Origin: Nitrospirota bacterium
Lineage (GTDB): Bacteria > Nitrospirota > Thermodesulfovibrionia > Thermodesulfovibrionales > JdFR-88
Direction: 5' to 3'
Assembly (NCBI GenBank): GCA_021819985.1
Contig: JAKAEG010000214.1
Coordinates: 1 to 5,782, forward strand
Length of the DNA stretch: 5,782 nucleotides
Part shown: one piece after another, positions 1 to 4,868 of the stretch
Numbering within the stretch: position 1 is the first letter of the stretch
Layout: the number at the start of each line of letters is the position of its first letter
Program-made: the position numbers and the translations under genes
The notes under the pieces: generated by a model
The model's database searches: none
What the model was told of the DNA's origin: nothing
The model's input: only the letters and a program-made list of their open reading frames with translations

Positions 1-694
1 TGTCAATCCTGTCGAAACCCATTTGAAGCGCCCCTGTCTGCATGATGTAGTCGATCTCAAGCGGGGTGAGGGTCTTGCCCTGTATATGTCCCTGTATCTC
101 CGGGAAAAGGCCGTTTACCGCCATGTCGTGGATGCCCTTCTTGTAAAAGGTCTTGCCGGTCAGTATTTCTTCCTGGGGGCAGGAATAGAGCGTGTAAATA
201 ACCGTATTGAACCCTATGTCCACGGCCAGGATGTTGCCGGATGTGGGATTGTCGTGCAGGTGCGCCTTTATCCCGCCCAGCCCCTGGGGATAGATGGCCA
301 CATGGCCGAAATTGAGGGCGCTTTCTCCCTCGATACCCGTTAAGGAGCTTTGGAGCCCATCGATGGCGCCTGTCACCCCCTTTTTGGCCTTCGCGGTCTC
401 CGCCTTCCAGAAGTCATATGGCAGGCCGACAACAAGTTCGTCATCCTGCCAGAGGCCCGCTTTCTCCGCGCAGGCGGACACGAACAGGGGATACATCTCC
501 ACCAACTCCTCGACGGTCCTCAGATACCGGCTGCCGGTCTCAAGGAGGGCCCTTTCCCCCACCAGGTACCTGTCCCCGCGGAAAGATAGCCCCTCCACAC
601 CCGATTTCGACTTCCTGAAGCAGCTCCTCACGATCCCTTTTTCACTATTGTGAAGCCATTTTGCCCTGCTAAAGCCCAGATCCACCACAAACAT
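1..694 (-). CDS. ParM/StbA-like actin ATPase, 3' part cut off by window edge
   Basis: This is the first 231 residues of a probable actin-fold ATPase of the ParM/StbA (plasmid segregation) family; members polymerise into filaments that push apart DNA bound through an adaptor at a centromere. The start is ATG at 694, preceded by a strong AAAGGAGGTG site (701-710). Residues 3-13 (VVDLGFSRAKW) fit the actin phosphate-1 loop. Residues 156-164 (ILAVDIGFNT region, with D159 and G161) fit the phosphate-2 loop. Between them is the YPQGLGG stretch (135-141) that I associate with ParM-like proteins. The adenosine motif would lie beyond the window edge. The gene is divergent from a small basic protein across a repeat-rich gap, whereas classical parM and parR are co-transcribed. 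The family call rests on motif recognition. MreB is less likely because the N-terminus and overall pattern are StbA-like. Some relatives are chromosomal or carried on elements, so a plasmid is not implied. Confidence 0.8.
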   Translation of the reverse strand, partial: MFVVDLGFSRAKWLHNSEKGIVRSCFRKSKSGVEGLSFRGDRYLVGERALLETGSRYLRTVEELVEMYPLFVSACAEKAGLWQDDELVVGLPYDFWKAETAKAKKGVTGAIDGLQSSLTGIEGESALNFGHVAIYPQGLGGIKAHLHDNPTSGNILAVDIGFNTVIYTLYSCPQEEILTGKTFYKKGIHDMAVNGLFPEIQGHIQGKTLTPLEIDYIMQTGALQMGFDRID

Positions 695-712
695 GGCGCA
701 CACCTCCTTTCT

Positions 713-815
713 GATATATAGCGAGGGGGGCAACCGGGTTTCCTGTGGGTTTTTCATACGGGTTTCCCGTGGGGTTTTTGGGGGTATGGGGGGGTTGCCC
801 CCGGCTCTATATATC
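713..815. repeat. Imperfect 22-bp inverted repeat enclosing direct repeats (candidate centromere/operator)
   Basis: The left arm is 713-734 and the right arm 794-815. Reverse-complementing the right arm gives 19 of 22 matches: nine perfect bases (GATATATAG), a four-base patch with three mismatches, and nine perfect bases (GGGGGCAAC). The 59-bp interior holds two direct repeats, 735-754 and 759-779, sharing the pattern CGGGTTTCC-Y-GTGGG-TTTTT. The second copy also forms a small ACGGG/CCCGT hairpin. Each arm carries a TATATA element pointing outwards that could act as a -10 box for the flanking divergent gene. Position and symmetry suggest a shared operator, or a parC-like partition site for the actin-like gene. 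Function is inferred only. Confidence 0.65.
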
Positions 816-817
816 TT

Positions 818-888
818 CAGATATCTGGTAGAGACAATAACGGAGTTTGTTTCTTTGTAAAAATGTCCGATTCGATAACTTTGTTATC
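818..888. promoter_or_regulatory. Two further perfect palindromes upstream of the basic protein gene
   Basis: CAGATATCTG at 818-827 is a perfect 10-bp palindrome. GATAAC-TTT-GTTATC at 874-888 is a perfect 6-bp inverted repeat with a 3-base spacer. Both lie between the large inverted repeat and the ATG at 940, where an operator or leader structure for the rightward gene would be expected. A short direct repeat, TCAGA, occurs at 901-905 and 908-912. I see no clear -35/-10 pair. Binding by the gene's own product is plausible but unproven. Confidence 0.35.
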
Positions 889-925
889 TCTGTGAATTTG
901 TCAGATTTCAGAACTAAACGCGAGG

Positions 926-932
926 AAGGAGG
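926..932 (+). promoter_or_regulatory. Ribosome binding site deciding the start at 940
   Basis: AAGGAGG with a 7-base spacer to ATG 940 is close to ideal. The reading frame stays open upstream to a TTG at 847, but no comparable site precedes that codon, so ATG 940 is taken as the start. Confidence 0.8.
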
Positions 933-939
933 CCAAATC

Positions 940-1350
940 ATGATCGAGGAGATCGCAAAAAAACATGGTATGGAGATTGAACAGTTGAGAATTCTTGTCA
1001 AAAAAGGAGTCATCCAGGAAACGCCAACGGATAGGGATATGGTATTTCTTTCACGGATGAGCCGCCTCTGGAAGGACCTGGAATGGCTGAAGATTTCTCT
1101 TCGCCATGCGATCAGGTCAAGGGCAAGGAGGGAAAAGTTTGTCATGGAACTGGACCTGACCAAGCCCGAGAAGTACGCCCTCAACAGGTATCTGAACTCC
1201 AGGGGGCGGCTTTCCGTCGAGAGAGTCACCCAGGAGGTCTCATATTATTACAGGGTGCCTCTAAATACCGCCAGGGGAATCGTAAAGAAAATGCGGACCA
1301 GGGCATATAAGGCCAAAGGCAGAAAGCGCCGGGAGGGAAGATTACGGTGA
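940..1350 (+). CDS. Unrecognised basic, probably DNA-binding protein (136 aa)
   Basis: I do not recognise a named family. Residues 1-45 (IAKKHGMEIEQLRILVKKGVI and on) could form a small helix-turn-helix with some MerR-like flavour. Residues 46-67 are a basic helix (WLKISLRHAIRSRARREKF). Residues 88-120 (GRLSVERVTQEVSYYYRVPLNTARGIVKKM) look like a second, winged-helix-type unit with VPLNTARGIVKKM as the candidate recognition helix. The tail from 119 to 136 is almost entirely Lys and Arg, as expected for a nucleic-acid contact. It has no signal peptide or membrane segment. The gene is divergent from the ParM-like gene over a 245-bp repeat-rich gap, so it could be the site-binding adaptor (ParR analogue) and/or a repressor of both genes. 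ParR proteins are usually ribbon-helix-helix, which this does not obviously resemble. The coding call is secure; the role is inference. Confidence 0.8.
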   Translation: MIEEIAKKHGMEIEQLRILVKKGVIQETPTDRDMVFLSRMSRLWKDLEWLKISLRHAIRSRARREKFVMELDLTKPEKYALNRYLNSRGRLSVERVTQEVSYYYRVPLNTARGIVKKMRTRAYKAKGRKRREGRLR

Positions 1351-1384
1351 AGCGTTATCACAGAAGTTAAGCGCCAGAAGGCAG

Positions 1385-1410
1385 GCGGCCGCCCCGTGCG
1401 GGGCGGCCGC
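1385..1410. terminator. Perfect 11-bp GC hairpin between convergent genes
   Basis: Arms 1385-1395 and 1400-1410 pair perfectly (GCGGCCGCCCC) around the tetraloop GTGC. It lies 34 bp after the stop of the rightward basic protein gene and downstream of the leftward gene that ends at 1438, so a bidirectional terminator position fits. There is no T-run on either side, so it is not a canonical intrinsic terminator; it may instead be an mRNA 3'-end-protecting structure. Confidence 0.45.
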
Positions 1411-1412
1411 AG

Positions 1413-1430
1413 TCTAATCAGGCGATTAGA
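1413..1430. terminator. Second hairpin, 7-bp perfect stem
   Basis: TCTAATC (1413-1419) and GATTAGA (1424-1430) pair around the loop AGGC. It sits 7 bp beyond the stop codon of the leftward gene ending at 1438, and 2 bp from the larger GC hairpin. Read leftwards, this stem comes first and the GC hairpin second. There is no T-tract after it. It is probably part of a composite transcript end. Confidence 0.35.
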
Positions 1431-1437
1431 AAACAAG

Positions 1438-1761
1438 TTATTGCTGCTCAATTACTTTTTTCAAACGGCTAAACCCCGAGACCGAGGCGGGCCACCCGGC
1501 GTAAAACGCGATGTGCGTAATCGCCGCCACAAGTTCTTCCTTTGTGAGGCCGTTTTCAAAAGCCTTCTTAAGATGAAATTCGATTTGCTCTATGCGGTTC
1601 AGCGCAACCAGGCATGTGACGGTAATCAGGCTTCTGTCGCGCTGTGAGAGCTCGGGGCGCTTCCAGATATCTCCAAAAAGAAGCTCTTCCGTGAGCTGCG
1701 CAAATTCCGGCGCAACGGCCTTTAAGTCATCTATCGCTTTATGTTCATTAGTGACTGCCAT
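1438..1761 (-). CDS. Carboxymuconolactone decarboxylase (CMD) family protein
   Basis: This is a 107-residue protein of the CMD/AhpD-like all-helical fold. The body reads FGDIWKRPELSQRDRSLITVTCLVALNR and so on, then the family hallmarks GLTKEELVAAITHIAFYAGWPAS near the C-terminus, and the length fits stand-alone members. The AhpD peroxidase motif (CxxC followed by His) is absent and the single cysteine lies in VTCLVAL, so AhpD-type disulfide chemistry is not supported. The family includes true gamma-carboxymuconolactone decarboxylases of the protocatechuate pathway and many proteins of unknown, often stress-related, role. No other aromatic degradation gene is nearby. Start: a second in-frame ATG lies 6 bp upstream, but it abuts the AAGGAG site with no spacer, so ATG 1761 is chosen. 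It is divergent from msrB, which hints at oxidative-stress context without proving it. Confidence 0.88.
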   Translation of the reverse strand: MAVTNEHKAIDDLKAVAPEFAQLTEELLFGDIWKRPELSQRDRSLITVTCLVALNRIEQIEFHLKKAFENGLTKEELVAAITHIAFYAGWPASVSGFSRLKKVIEQQ

Positions 1762-1767
1762 ATGCAT

Positions 1768-1773
1768 CTCCTT
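1768..1773 (-). promoter_or_regulatory. Ribosome binding site deciding the start at 1761
   Basis: On the minus strand AAGGAG ends 6 bases before ATG 1761 and touches the upstream ATG at 1767. Normal spacing favours the downstream ATG and a 107-residue product over 109. Confidence 0.7.
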
Positions 1774-1918
1774 TCTTGTTTTTTTGTTTTTATTACGGGC
1801 GCAGCAGCACTCCTTTTTTTAATTCTATAGCGATTTAAGGAAGATAAAAGGTTCAATTCATGAGCTGAGTGATAAAATTTTCATATATGGAGTCCAGACA
1901 AAGAGAGGGAGATTTTTT

Positions 1919-2350
1919 ATGAAACCTTCAAAAGAAGAGCTTAAAAAGAAGCTAACGCCTCTTCAGTATGAAGTAACCAAGGAAAGCGGCACGGAGCCAG
2001 CCTTCAATAACGAATACTGGGACAATAAAAAGGAAGGCATATACGTGGACGTTGTTTCGGGCGAGCCCCTTTTCAGCTCCGGGGACAAATACGACTCCGG
2101 CACCGGGTGGCCCAGTTTCATGAGACCCCTTGAACCCGGAAATATCGTGCTGAGAAAGGACACGAGCTTCTTCACCGTCCGCACCGAGGTGCGAAGCCGC
2201 CACGGAGATTCGCACTTGGGGCATGTCTTCGATGACGGCCCTCCACCGTCAGGGAAACGTTATTGCATGAATTCCGCCGCCCTGCGGTTTATTCCCAAGG
2301 AAAAACTGGAGGAAGAGGGTTATGGCAAATACCGCAGCCTTTTCGAATAA
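1919..2350 (+). CDS. msrB: Peptide-methionine (R)-S-oxide reductase MsrB, single-cysteine form
   Basis: MsrB reduces the R-epimer of methionine sulfoxide in proteins. At 143 residues it has normal length and the expected motifs: EYWDNKKEGIYVDVVSGEPLFSS (32-54), SGTGWPSF (60-67), the HLGHVFDDGP core (99-108) and RYCMNSAALRF (114-124) with catalytic Cys116. The two zinc-site CxxC pairs of many MsrB proteins are absent: equivalent positions are about Asp44/Ser47 and Ser93/Gly96. The resolving cysteine that precedes GWPSF in many homologues is Thr62 here, so Cys116 is the only cysteine. Regeneration must then use an external thiol or reductant directly. There is no signal peptide, so it should act in the cytoplasm. 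Start ATG 1919 has GGGAG at 1907-1911 with 7-base spacing. The next gene begins 15 bp after the stop, so co-transcription is likely. Confidence 0.97.
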   Translation: MKPSKEELKKKLTPLQYEVTKESGTEPAFNNEYWDNKKEGIYVDVVSGEPLFSSGDKYDSGTGWPSFMRPLEPGNIVLRKDTSFFTVRTEVRSRHGDSHLGHVFDDGPPPSGKRYCMNSAALRFIPKEKLEEEGYGKYRSLFE

Positions 2351-2365
2351 TTAAGCGGAACCAAT

Positions 2366-2899
2366 GTGAAAAAGAGAAAAAATATTTTCCTCTCAGGCGC
2401 GCCATCCTCAGGCAAAACCACGGTCATTAAGAAGGTGGTCGCGGGGCTCAACATTCCGCCAAACAGGCCGGCAAATGGATTCTATACCGAGGAGGAAAGG
2501 ACTGAAGGGAAAAGGACCGGCTTTACGATAAATACCCTTGATGGGAAGAAGGGCTACCTTGCCCACAAAGACATCCGGTCCGCCTTCCGCGTCGGAAGCT
2601 ACGGGGTAAGTATTGAAAACATCGAGTCCATTGCCGTCCCATCTATCACTCCCCGTAATAACCACGTCATTACCCTCGATGAAATCGGCAAGATGGAGTG
2701 CTTTTCCGGGGTCTTCAAGGATGCGGCGCTCAAGGCGCTGGATTCCCCTAACATCGTTATCGGGACCATTACGCGCGGTGGCGATGATTTTATCAAAAGC
2801 ATAAAGAGCAGAGGGGATATTGAAATCCATGAGGTGACCGTGAAAAACAGGGACCTGCTGCCTGATCTGATCCTTAAAAAGGTGGCTGGACTTCTTTGA
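2366..2899 (+). CDS. THEP1-family nucleoside-triphosphatase (NTPase)
   Basis: This is a P-loop NTPase of the THEP1 family (DUF265, cancer-related NTPase in eukaryotes), whose members hydrolyse nucleoside triphosphates with broad base specificity; the physiological role in bacteria is unclear. Residues 11-18 (GAPSSGKT) are Walker A. Residues 101-111 (VITLDEIGKME) contain Walker B and the family signature. GFYTEEERTEGKRTGF (38-53) and VGSYGVSIEN (76-85) match the conserved middle. The NRD at 161-163 with its leading VTVKN is the usual late motif. At 177 residues it has full family length. The start is GTG 2366 with only a weak purine stretch (GCGGAA) upstream. It lies 15 bp after msrB, so translation may depend on coupling to that gene. 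No membrane segment is present. Confidence 0.93.
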   Translation: MKKRKNIFLSGAPSSGKTTVIKKVVAGLNIPPNRPANGFYTEEERTEGKRTGFTINTLDGKKGYLAHKDIRSAFRVGSYGVSIENIESIAVPSITPRNNHVITLDEIGKMECFSGVFKDAALKALDSPNIVIGTITRGGDDFIKSIKSRGDIEIHEVTVKNRDLLPDLILKKVAGLL

Positions 2900-2944
2900 G
2901 ATCGGGGTAGGACTGTTACTGCCGGTTAAGATCGGATGTGTCCC

Positions 2945-2966
2945 GCCCCATACAGGGGCCTCTTTC
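2945..2966 (+). terminator. Weak hairpin after the NTPase gene
   Basis: GCCCC (2945-2949) pairs with GGGGC (2955-2959) around ATACA and is followed by the pyrimidine stretch CTCTTTC. It lies 45 bp past the stop at 2899, before convergent genes. The 5-bp stem and broken T-run make it a weak candidate at best. Otherwise 2900-3023 shows only a GATCGG direct repeat (2900-2905 and 2930-2935) and no gene. Confidence 0.3.
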
Positions 2967-3023
2967 ACATTGCAAAGCACACAGAATTGAAATTACTGCG
3001 TAAGGCAAGTGATGCCACGGCGC

Positions 3024-3188
3024 TTACTTCTTCAGGAATCTCATATAGAAGGCAGCAAAAACCAAAACAATGCCGATATTCACCATCAGTCGTTCCCAGA
3101 ATCGATTCTTAAAGAACAGTAAATCCACGCTAACGACAACAGCTATCAATGCCAAAATGTAAAGCACGACATGGATATTCCTTGGCAT
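3024..3188 (-). CDS. Small two-helix membrane protein (54 aa)
   Basis: The start is ATG 3188, behind an exceptionally good GGAGGTGATT site (3192-3201) that complements the 16S rRNA tail over about nine bases. The octamer GGTGATTG is repeated there. The product has two hydrophobic segments, about residues 6-26 (HVVLYILALIAVVVSVDLLFF) and 35-51 (MVNIGIVLVFAAFYMRF). They are joined by a short charged loop KNRFWERL, and the tail ends in Lys-Lys. It looks like a hairpin inner-membrane protein. I recognise no functional family. The gene lies downstream of higA on the same strand, 73 bp away, but its own strong ribosome site suggests independent translation. The clean start, codon pattern and membrane topology support a real gene. 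Confidence 0.75.
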   Translation of the reverse strand: MPRNIHVVLYILALIAVVVSVDLLFFKNRFWERLMVNIGIVLVFAAFYMRFLKK

Positions 3189-3261
3189 TTCAATCACCTC
3201 CAATCACCATCAAATATTTTCAGCAGATGCCTTCCCATGGAGCCGCTGGAAGCAACCTTAA

Positions 3262-3564
3262 TTAAGCGGCATTGGCCGGAGAGTATGGATGAATGGTCTC
3301 GATCTTTCTGCCAAGCCGTCTGCCAGCCTCCTCTATATCATAGAGCGCCTGCAGGTTCATCCAGAACTCCGGCCCCGTATTCAGGAAGCGGCCGATCATG
3401 ATGGCGGTTTCGGCAGTAATGCTCCGCTCACCCCTGATAATCTGGCTGAGGCGTGTCTGGGACAGGCCCGTCTCCTTGGCGATCCGGTAAACCGATATCC
3501 CCATAGGAACTAGAAACTCCTCTTTCAGTACCTCCCCGGGATGTATATTTCTTAAGCGTGCCAT
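3262..3564 (-). CDS. higA: HigA-type antitoxin, XRE-family HTH protein
   Basis: This is a 100-residue antitoxin of the HigA/VapI subfamily: it neutralises a HigB/RelE-type mRNA interferase and represses its own promoter. The N-terminus MARLRNIHPGEVLKEEFLVPMGIS is the classic HigA opening. Residues about 22-60 form the XRE helix-turn-helix (YRIAKETGLSQTRLSQIIRGERSIT). GPEFWMNLQALYDIEEA (about 64-80) is the usual closing segment. Start ATG 3564 follows GAGG with an 8-base spacer. The toxin reading frame lies 15 bp upstream, in the toxin-first order normal for higBA, but the toxin is truncated. The antitoxin appears intact and may persist as an orphan regulator or as protection against a related toxin elsewhere. 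Confidence 0.94.
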   Translation of the reverse strand: MARLRNIHPGEVLKEEFLVPMGISVYRIAKETGLSQTRLSQIIRGERSITAETAIMIGRFLNTGPEFWMNLQALYDIEEAGRRLGRKIETIHPYSPANAA

Positions 3565-3579
3565 ATGTATTACCTCACT

Positions 3580-3753
3580 TTAGTGACAGCCGGTTATCTC
3601 CACGTCATGTGCGCTTCCGTTTTGCCATCTGAAGCAAATGCGCCATTGGTTGTTTATGCGAATGCTCCATTGCCCTTTTCGGTCGCCGCTCAAACGCTCA
3701 AGTCTGTTATTGGGCGGAATCCTCAATGTTTCCAGCGCGTCCGGTTTAGGCAT
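3580..3753 (-). pseudogene. HigB/RelE-type toxin remnant, N-terminal half missing
   Basis: The 57-codon frame begins at ATG 3753 and reads LETLRIPPNNRLERL, then GDRKGQWSIRINNQWRICFRW, ending DVEITGCH. This is the C-terminal half of HigB-type mRNA interferases, which are normally about 90 residues; the first strands and helices are absent. An in-frame TAA lies 12 bp upstream, so no longer version is encoded in this frame. The ATG has no proper ribosome site and overlaps the end of the DUF3786 gene by 8 bp (ATGCCTAA). I read it as a deletion or insertion scar that removed the promoter-proximal part of a higBA operon. The alternative is a short functional toxin translated by coupling to DUF3786. 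The retained half holds the conserved GDRKG and C-terminal His. Confidence 0.8.
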
Positions 3754-4561
3754 GCCTGAGCATTATTTTTTCCAGCATGCTCGCAAGTCCCGTGCCCAAA
3801 GAAAAGATATGTTCGATATTGAGGTTCTCTTCAGCCGTTCTGTCAAAAAATAAATGCAGCTCAGATTCAAGCCCGTCTTCGGGCCTCCAGTAACAGACCA
3901 GTATGGGGACCTTGGGAAAGGGTAACAGGATGACCGATAAATCGGCTTTTGCATGGGAAGGGATATTGGCATCTGCCCTCGTACCGCTGAAGATATTTAC
4001 CAGGCTCTCGAACAATTCCGGATGAGTATCCGCGACTTTTTTCATCGGTTTCTCGCATCTCTGCTCGAAAAGAGGGTTCCATGACGCACCGTTTTTCAGT
4101 TCTCTGAAAGGAATCCATTCGCCTGCCGGATTCTTGCCGGCGCCAAACAAAAGATAGTTAAACAGCGGTATCGCAAACCATACATGCGTATGGCATTGCG
4201 AAGTGAGATTGCCTTCCGCATCAATTTCAAATTCCTTGCCCAGACATTTAATCTTTATTTTCCCTTGTTGCCCATTATTTTCCGCCCCTATGATCTCCGC
4301 CCTGGAAGGGAAATCCATCTTTGTAATCTTCTCTTTTAAATCCCTCTGCGAATCTTCCCACAACCGTTCCATGCTTGACTGCGCGCCTGAGTCTTCTTCA
4401 AATTGGCCAATGGCACTTTTGTCCAGGTGCGGACAATCGGCAAGTCTTTTTTGAGCCTTGAAAACGGCCGCGGAAAAGGCCATGCATGTTGGGAAATCAC
4501 ATCGCCTGCAGTTTGTCCTTGGCAGGATTTTATAAATTTCCAGCGGGCTGTTAAATTTCAT
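3746..4561 (-). CDS. DUF3786 protein with N-terminal 4Fe-4S motif
   Basis: This 271-residue protein starts with an iron-sulfur domain: Cys18, Cys21, Cys26 and Cys43 follow C-x2-C-x4-C-x16-C, the 4Fe-4S pattern also seen in RnfB and the corrinoid protein AcsC. From about residue 75 to the end it matches my memory of DUF3786, including KIKCLGKEFEIDAEGNLTS, PLFNYLLFGAG, WIPFRELKNGASWNPLF, the FPKVPILVCYWRPEDG stretch and a C-terminal FDRTAEENLNIEHIFSLGTGLASML. Such proteins are common in strict anaerobes; their reaction is unknown, so I propose only a cytoplasmic Fe-S or redox-linked role. Start ATG 4561 lacks a recognisable ribosome site. The zinc-ribbon gene ends 44 bp upstream on the same strand, which suggests one transcript. 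The 3' end overlaps a toxin remnant by 8 bp, yet the C-terminus looks complete. Confidence 0.88.
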   Translation of the reverse strand: MKFNSPLEIYKILPRTNCRRCDFPTCMAFSAAVFKAQKRLADCPHLDKSAIGQFEEDSGAQSSMERLWEDSQRDLKEKITKMDFPSRAEIIGAENNGQQGKIKIKCLGKEFEIDAEGNLTSQCHTHVWFAIPLFNYLLFGAGKNPAGEWIPFRELKNGASWNPLFEQRCEKPMKKVADTHPELFESLVNIFSGTRADANIPSHAKADLSVILLPFPKVPILVCYWRPEDGLESELHLFFDRTAEENLNIEHIFSLGTGLASMLEKIMLRHA

Positions 4562-4598
4562 TTGGCTAGGGCACGGTGGCTGAAATCTGCTGCGTTAT

Positions 4599-4617
4599 TT
4601 CAAAATTATTCAAAATT
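4599..4617. repeat. Short tandem repeat TTCAAAATT at the zinc-ribbon gene end
   Basis: TTCAAAATT occurs at 4599-4607 and 4609-4617, a 10-base period. It spans the stop codon of the zinc-ribbon gene and lies just upstream of the DUF3786 start. It may be an AT-rich promoter element or simply a small duplication. Confidence 0.4.
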
Positions 4618-4824
4618 GAGAAAATGATGCCTGGTAGGACGATCGCGGTTCCAACTTTTCCTAAATCGTGAAGCTGCCGACTGAAACTCCGAGGGCAACC
4701 TGGAAAAATCAATTTCGGGGACTCCGATCATCAAGTCTATATAACAATCATCACAGACGCTTTTGTCCATGAATCTGTAAATAACATTGTCTCTCAGGGT
4801 ATCCCCGCATTTTTGACATTTCAT
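4606..4824 (-). CDS. Small zinc-ribbon protein (72 aa)
   Basis: Starting at ATG 4824 the product opens MKCQKCGDTL and has a second pair in VCDDCYIDL: Cys3, Cys6, Cys24 and Cys27 make a four-cysteine zinc-ribbon-like site. The rest is a short charged tail (IDFSRLPSEFQSAASRFRKSW) that could be a helix. No enzyme motif or membrane segment is present, and I do not recognise a named family. The frame is open further upstream to an ATG at 4926, but that extension is encoded partly by a palindromic repeat-like unit and has no ribosome site. The 4824 start has no clear ribosome site either, and a TATACT -10-like box lies just before it, so a nearly leaderless mRNA is possible. It precedes the DUF3786 gene by 44 bp and is probably co-transcribed. 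Confidence 0.7.
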   Translation of the reverse strand: MKCQKCGDTLRDNVIYRFMDKSVCDDCYIDLMIGVPEIDFSRLPSEFQSAASRFRKSWNRDRPTRHHFLNFE

Positions 4825-4868
4825 GGCATCAGTATAACAGATTTTGGATGCAGGCCAGGGTGGGTTGT

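Noticed and set aside
735..779. CRISPR-like repeat-spacer pair
   Set aside because: There are only two imperfect copies with a 4-base gap. Spacer length and repeat number do not fit an array.
713..815. Insertion sequence with terminal inverted repeats
   Set aside because: The 22-bp arms enclose only 59 bp with no transposase, and I see no target-site duplication outside them. A MITE is conceivable, but placement exactly between divergent genes with outward TATATA boxes fits a regulatory or centromere site better.
847..939. Upstream TTG start extending the basic protein by 31 residues
   Set aside because: There is no ribosome site before 847, whereas ATG 940 has AAGGAGG at ideal distance. 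The extension also runs through the GATAAC/GTTATC palindrome, which fits non-coding leader better.
807..1229. Minus-strand frame of 140 residues under the basic protein gene
   Set aside because: It is a shadow of the rightward gene, and its start lies inside that gene without a ribosome site. It is also incompatible with the structured intergenic repeats.
1852..1878. Promoter for msrB (TTCAAT ... TAAAAT)
   Set aside because: The spacing of 15 bases is short and both hexamers are poor matches. The 1762-1918 divergent gap must hold promoters, but I cannot place them with confidence.
2408..2980. Long open frame of 190 residues on the minus strand
   Set aside because: It is antisense to the THEP1 gene, which has clear Walker A and B motifs. 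The antisense product has no recognisable domain and no ribosome site that I can see.
3565..3853. Plus-strand frames of 64 and 71 residues
   Set aside because: They are antisense to the toxin remnant and the DUF3786 3' end. Their translations show no family features, while the minus strand gives a clear HigB-type motif series.
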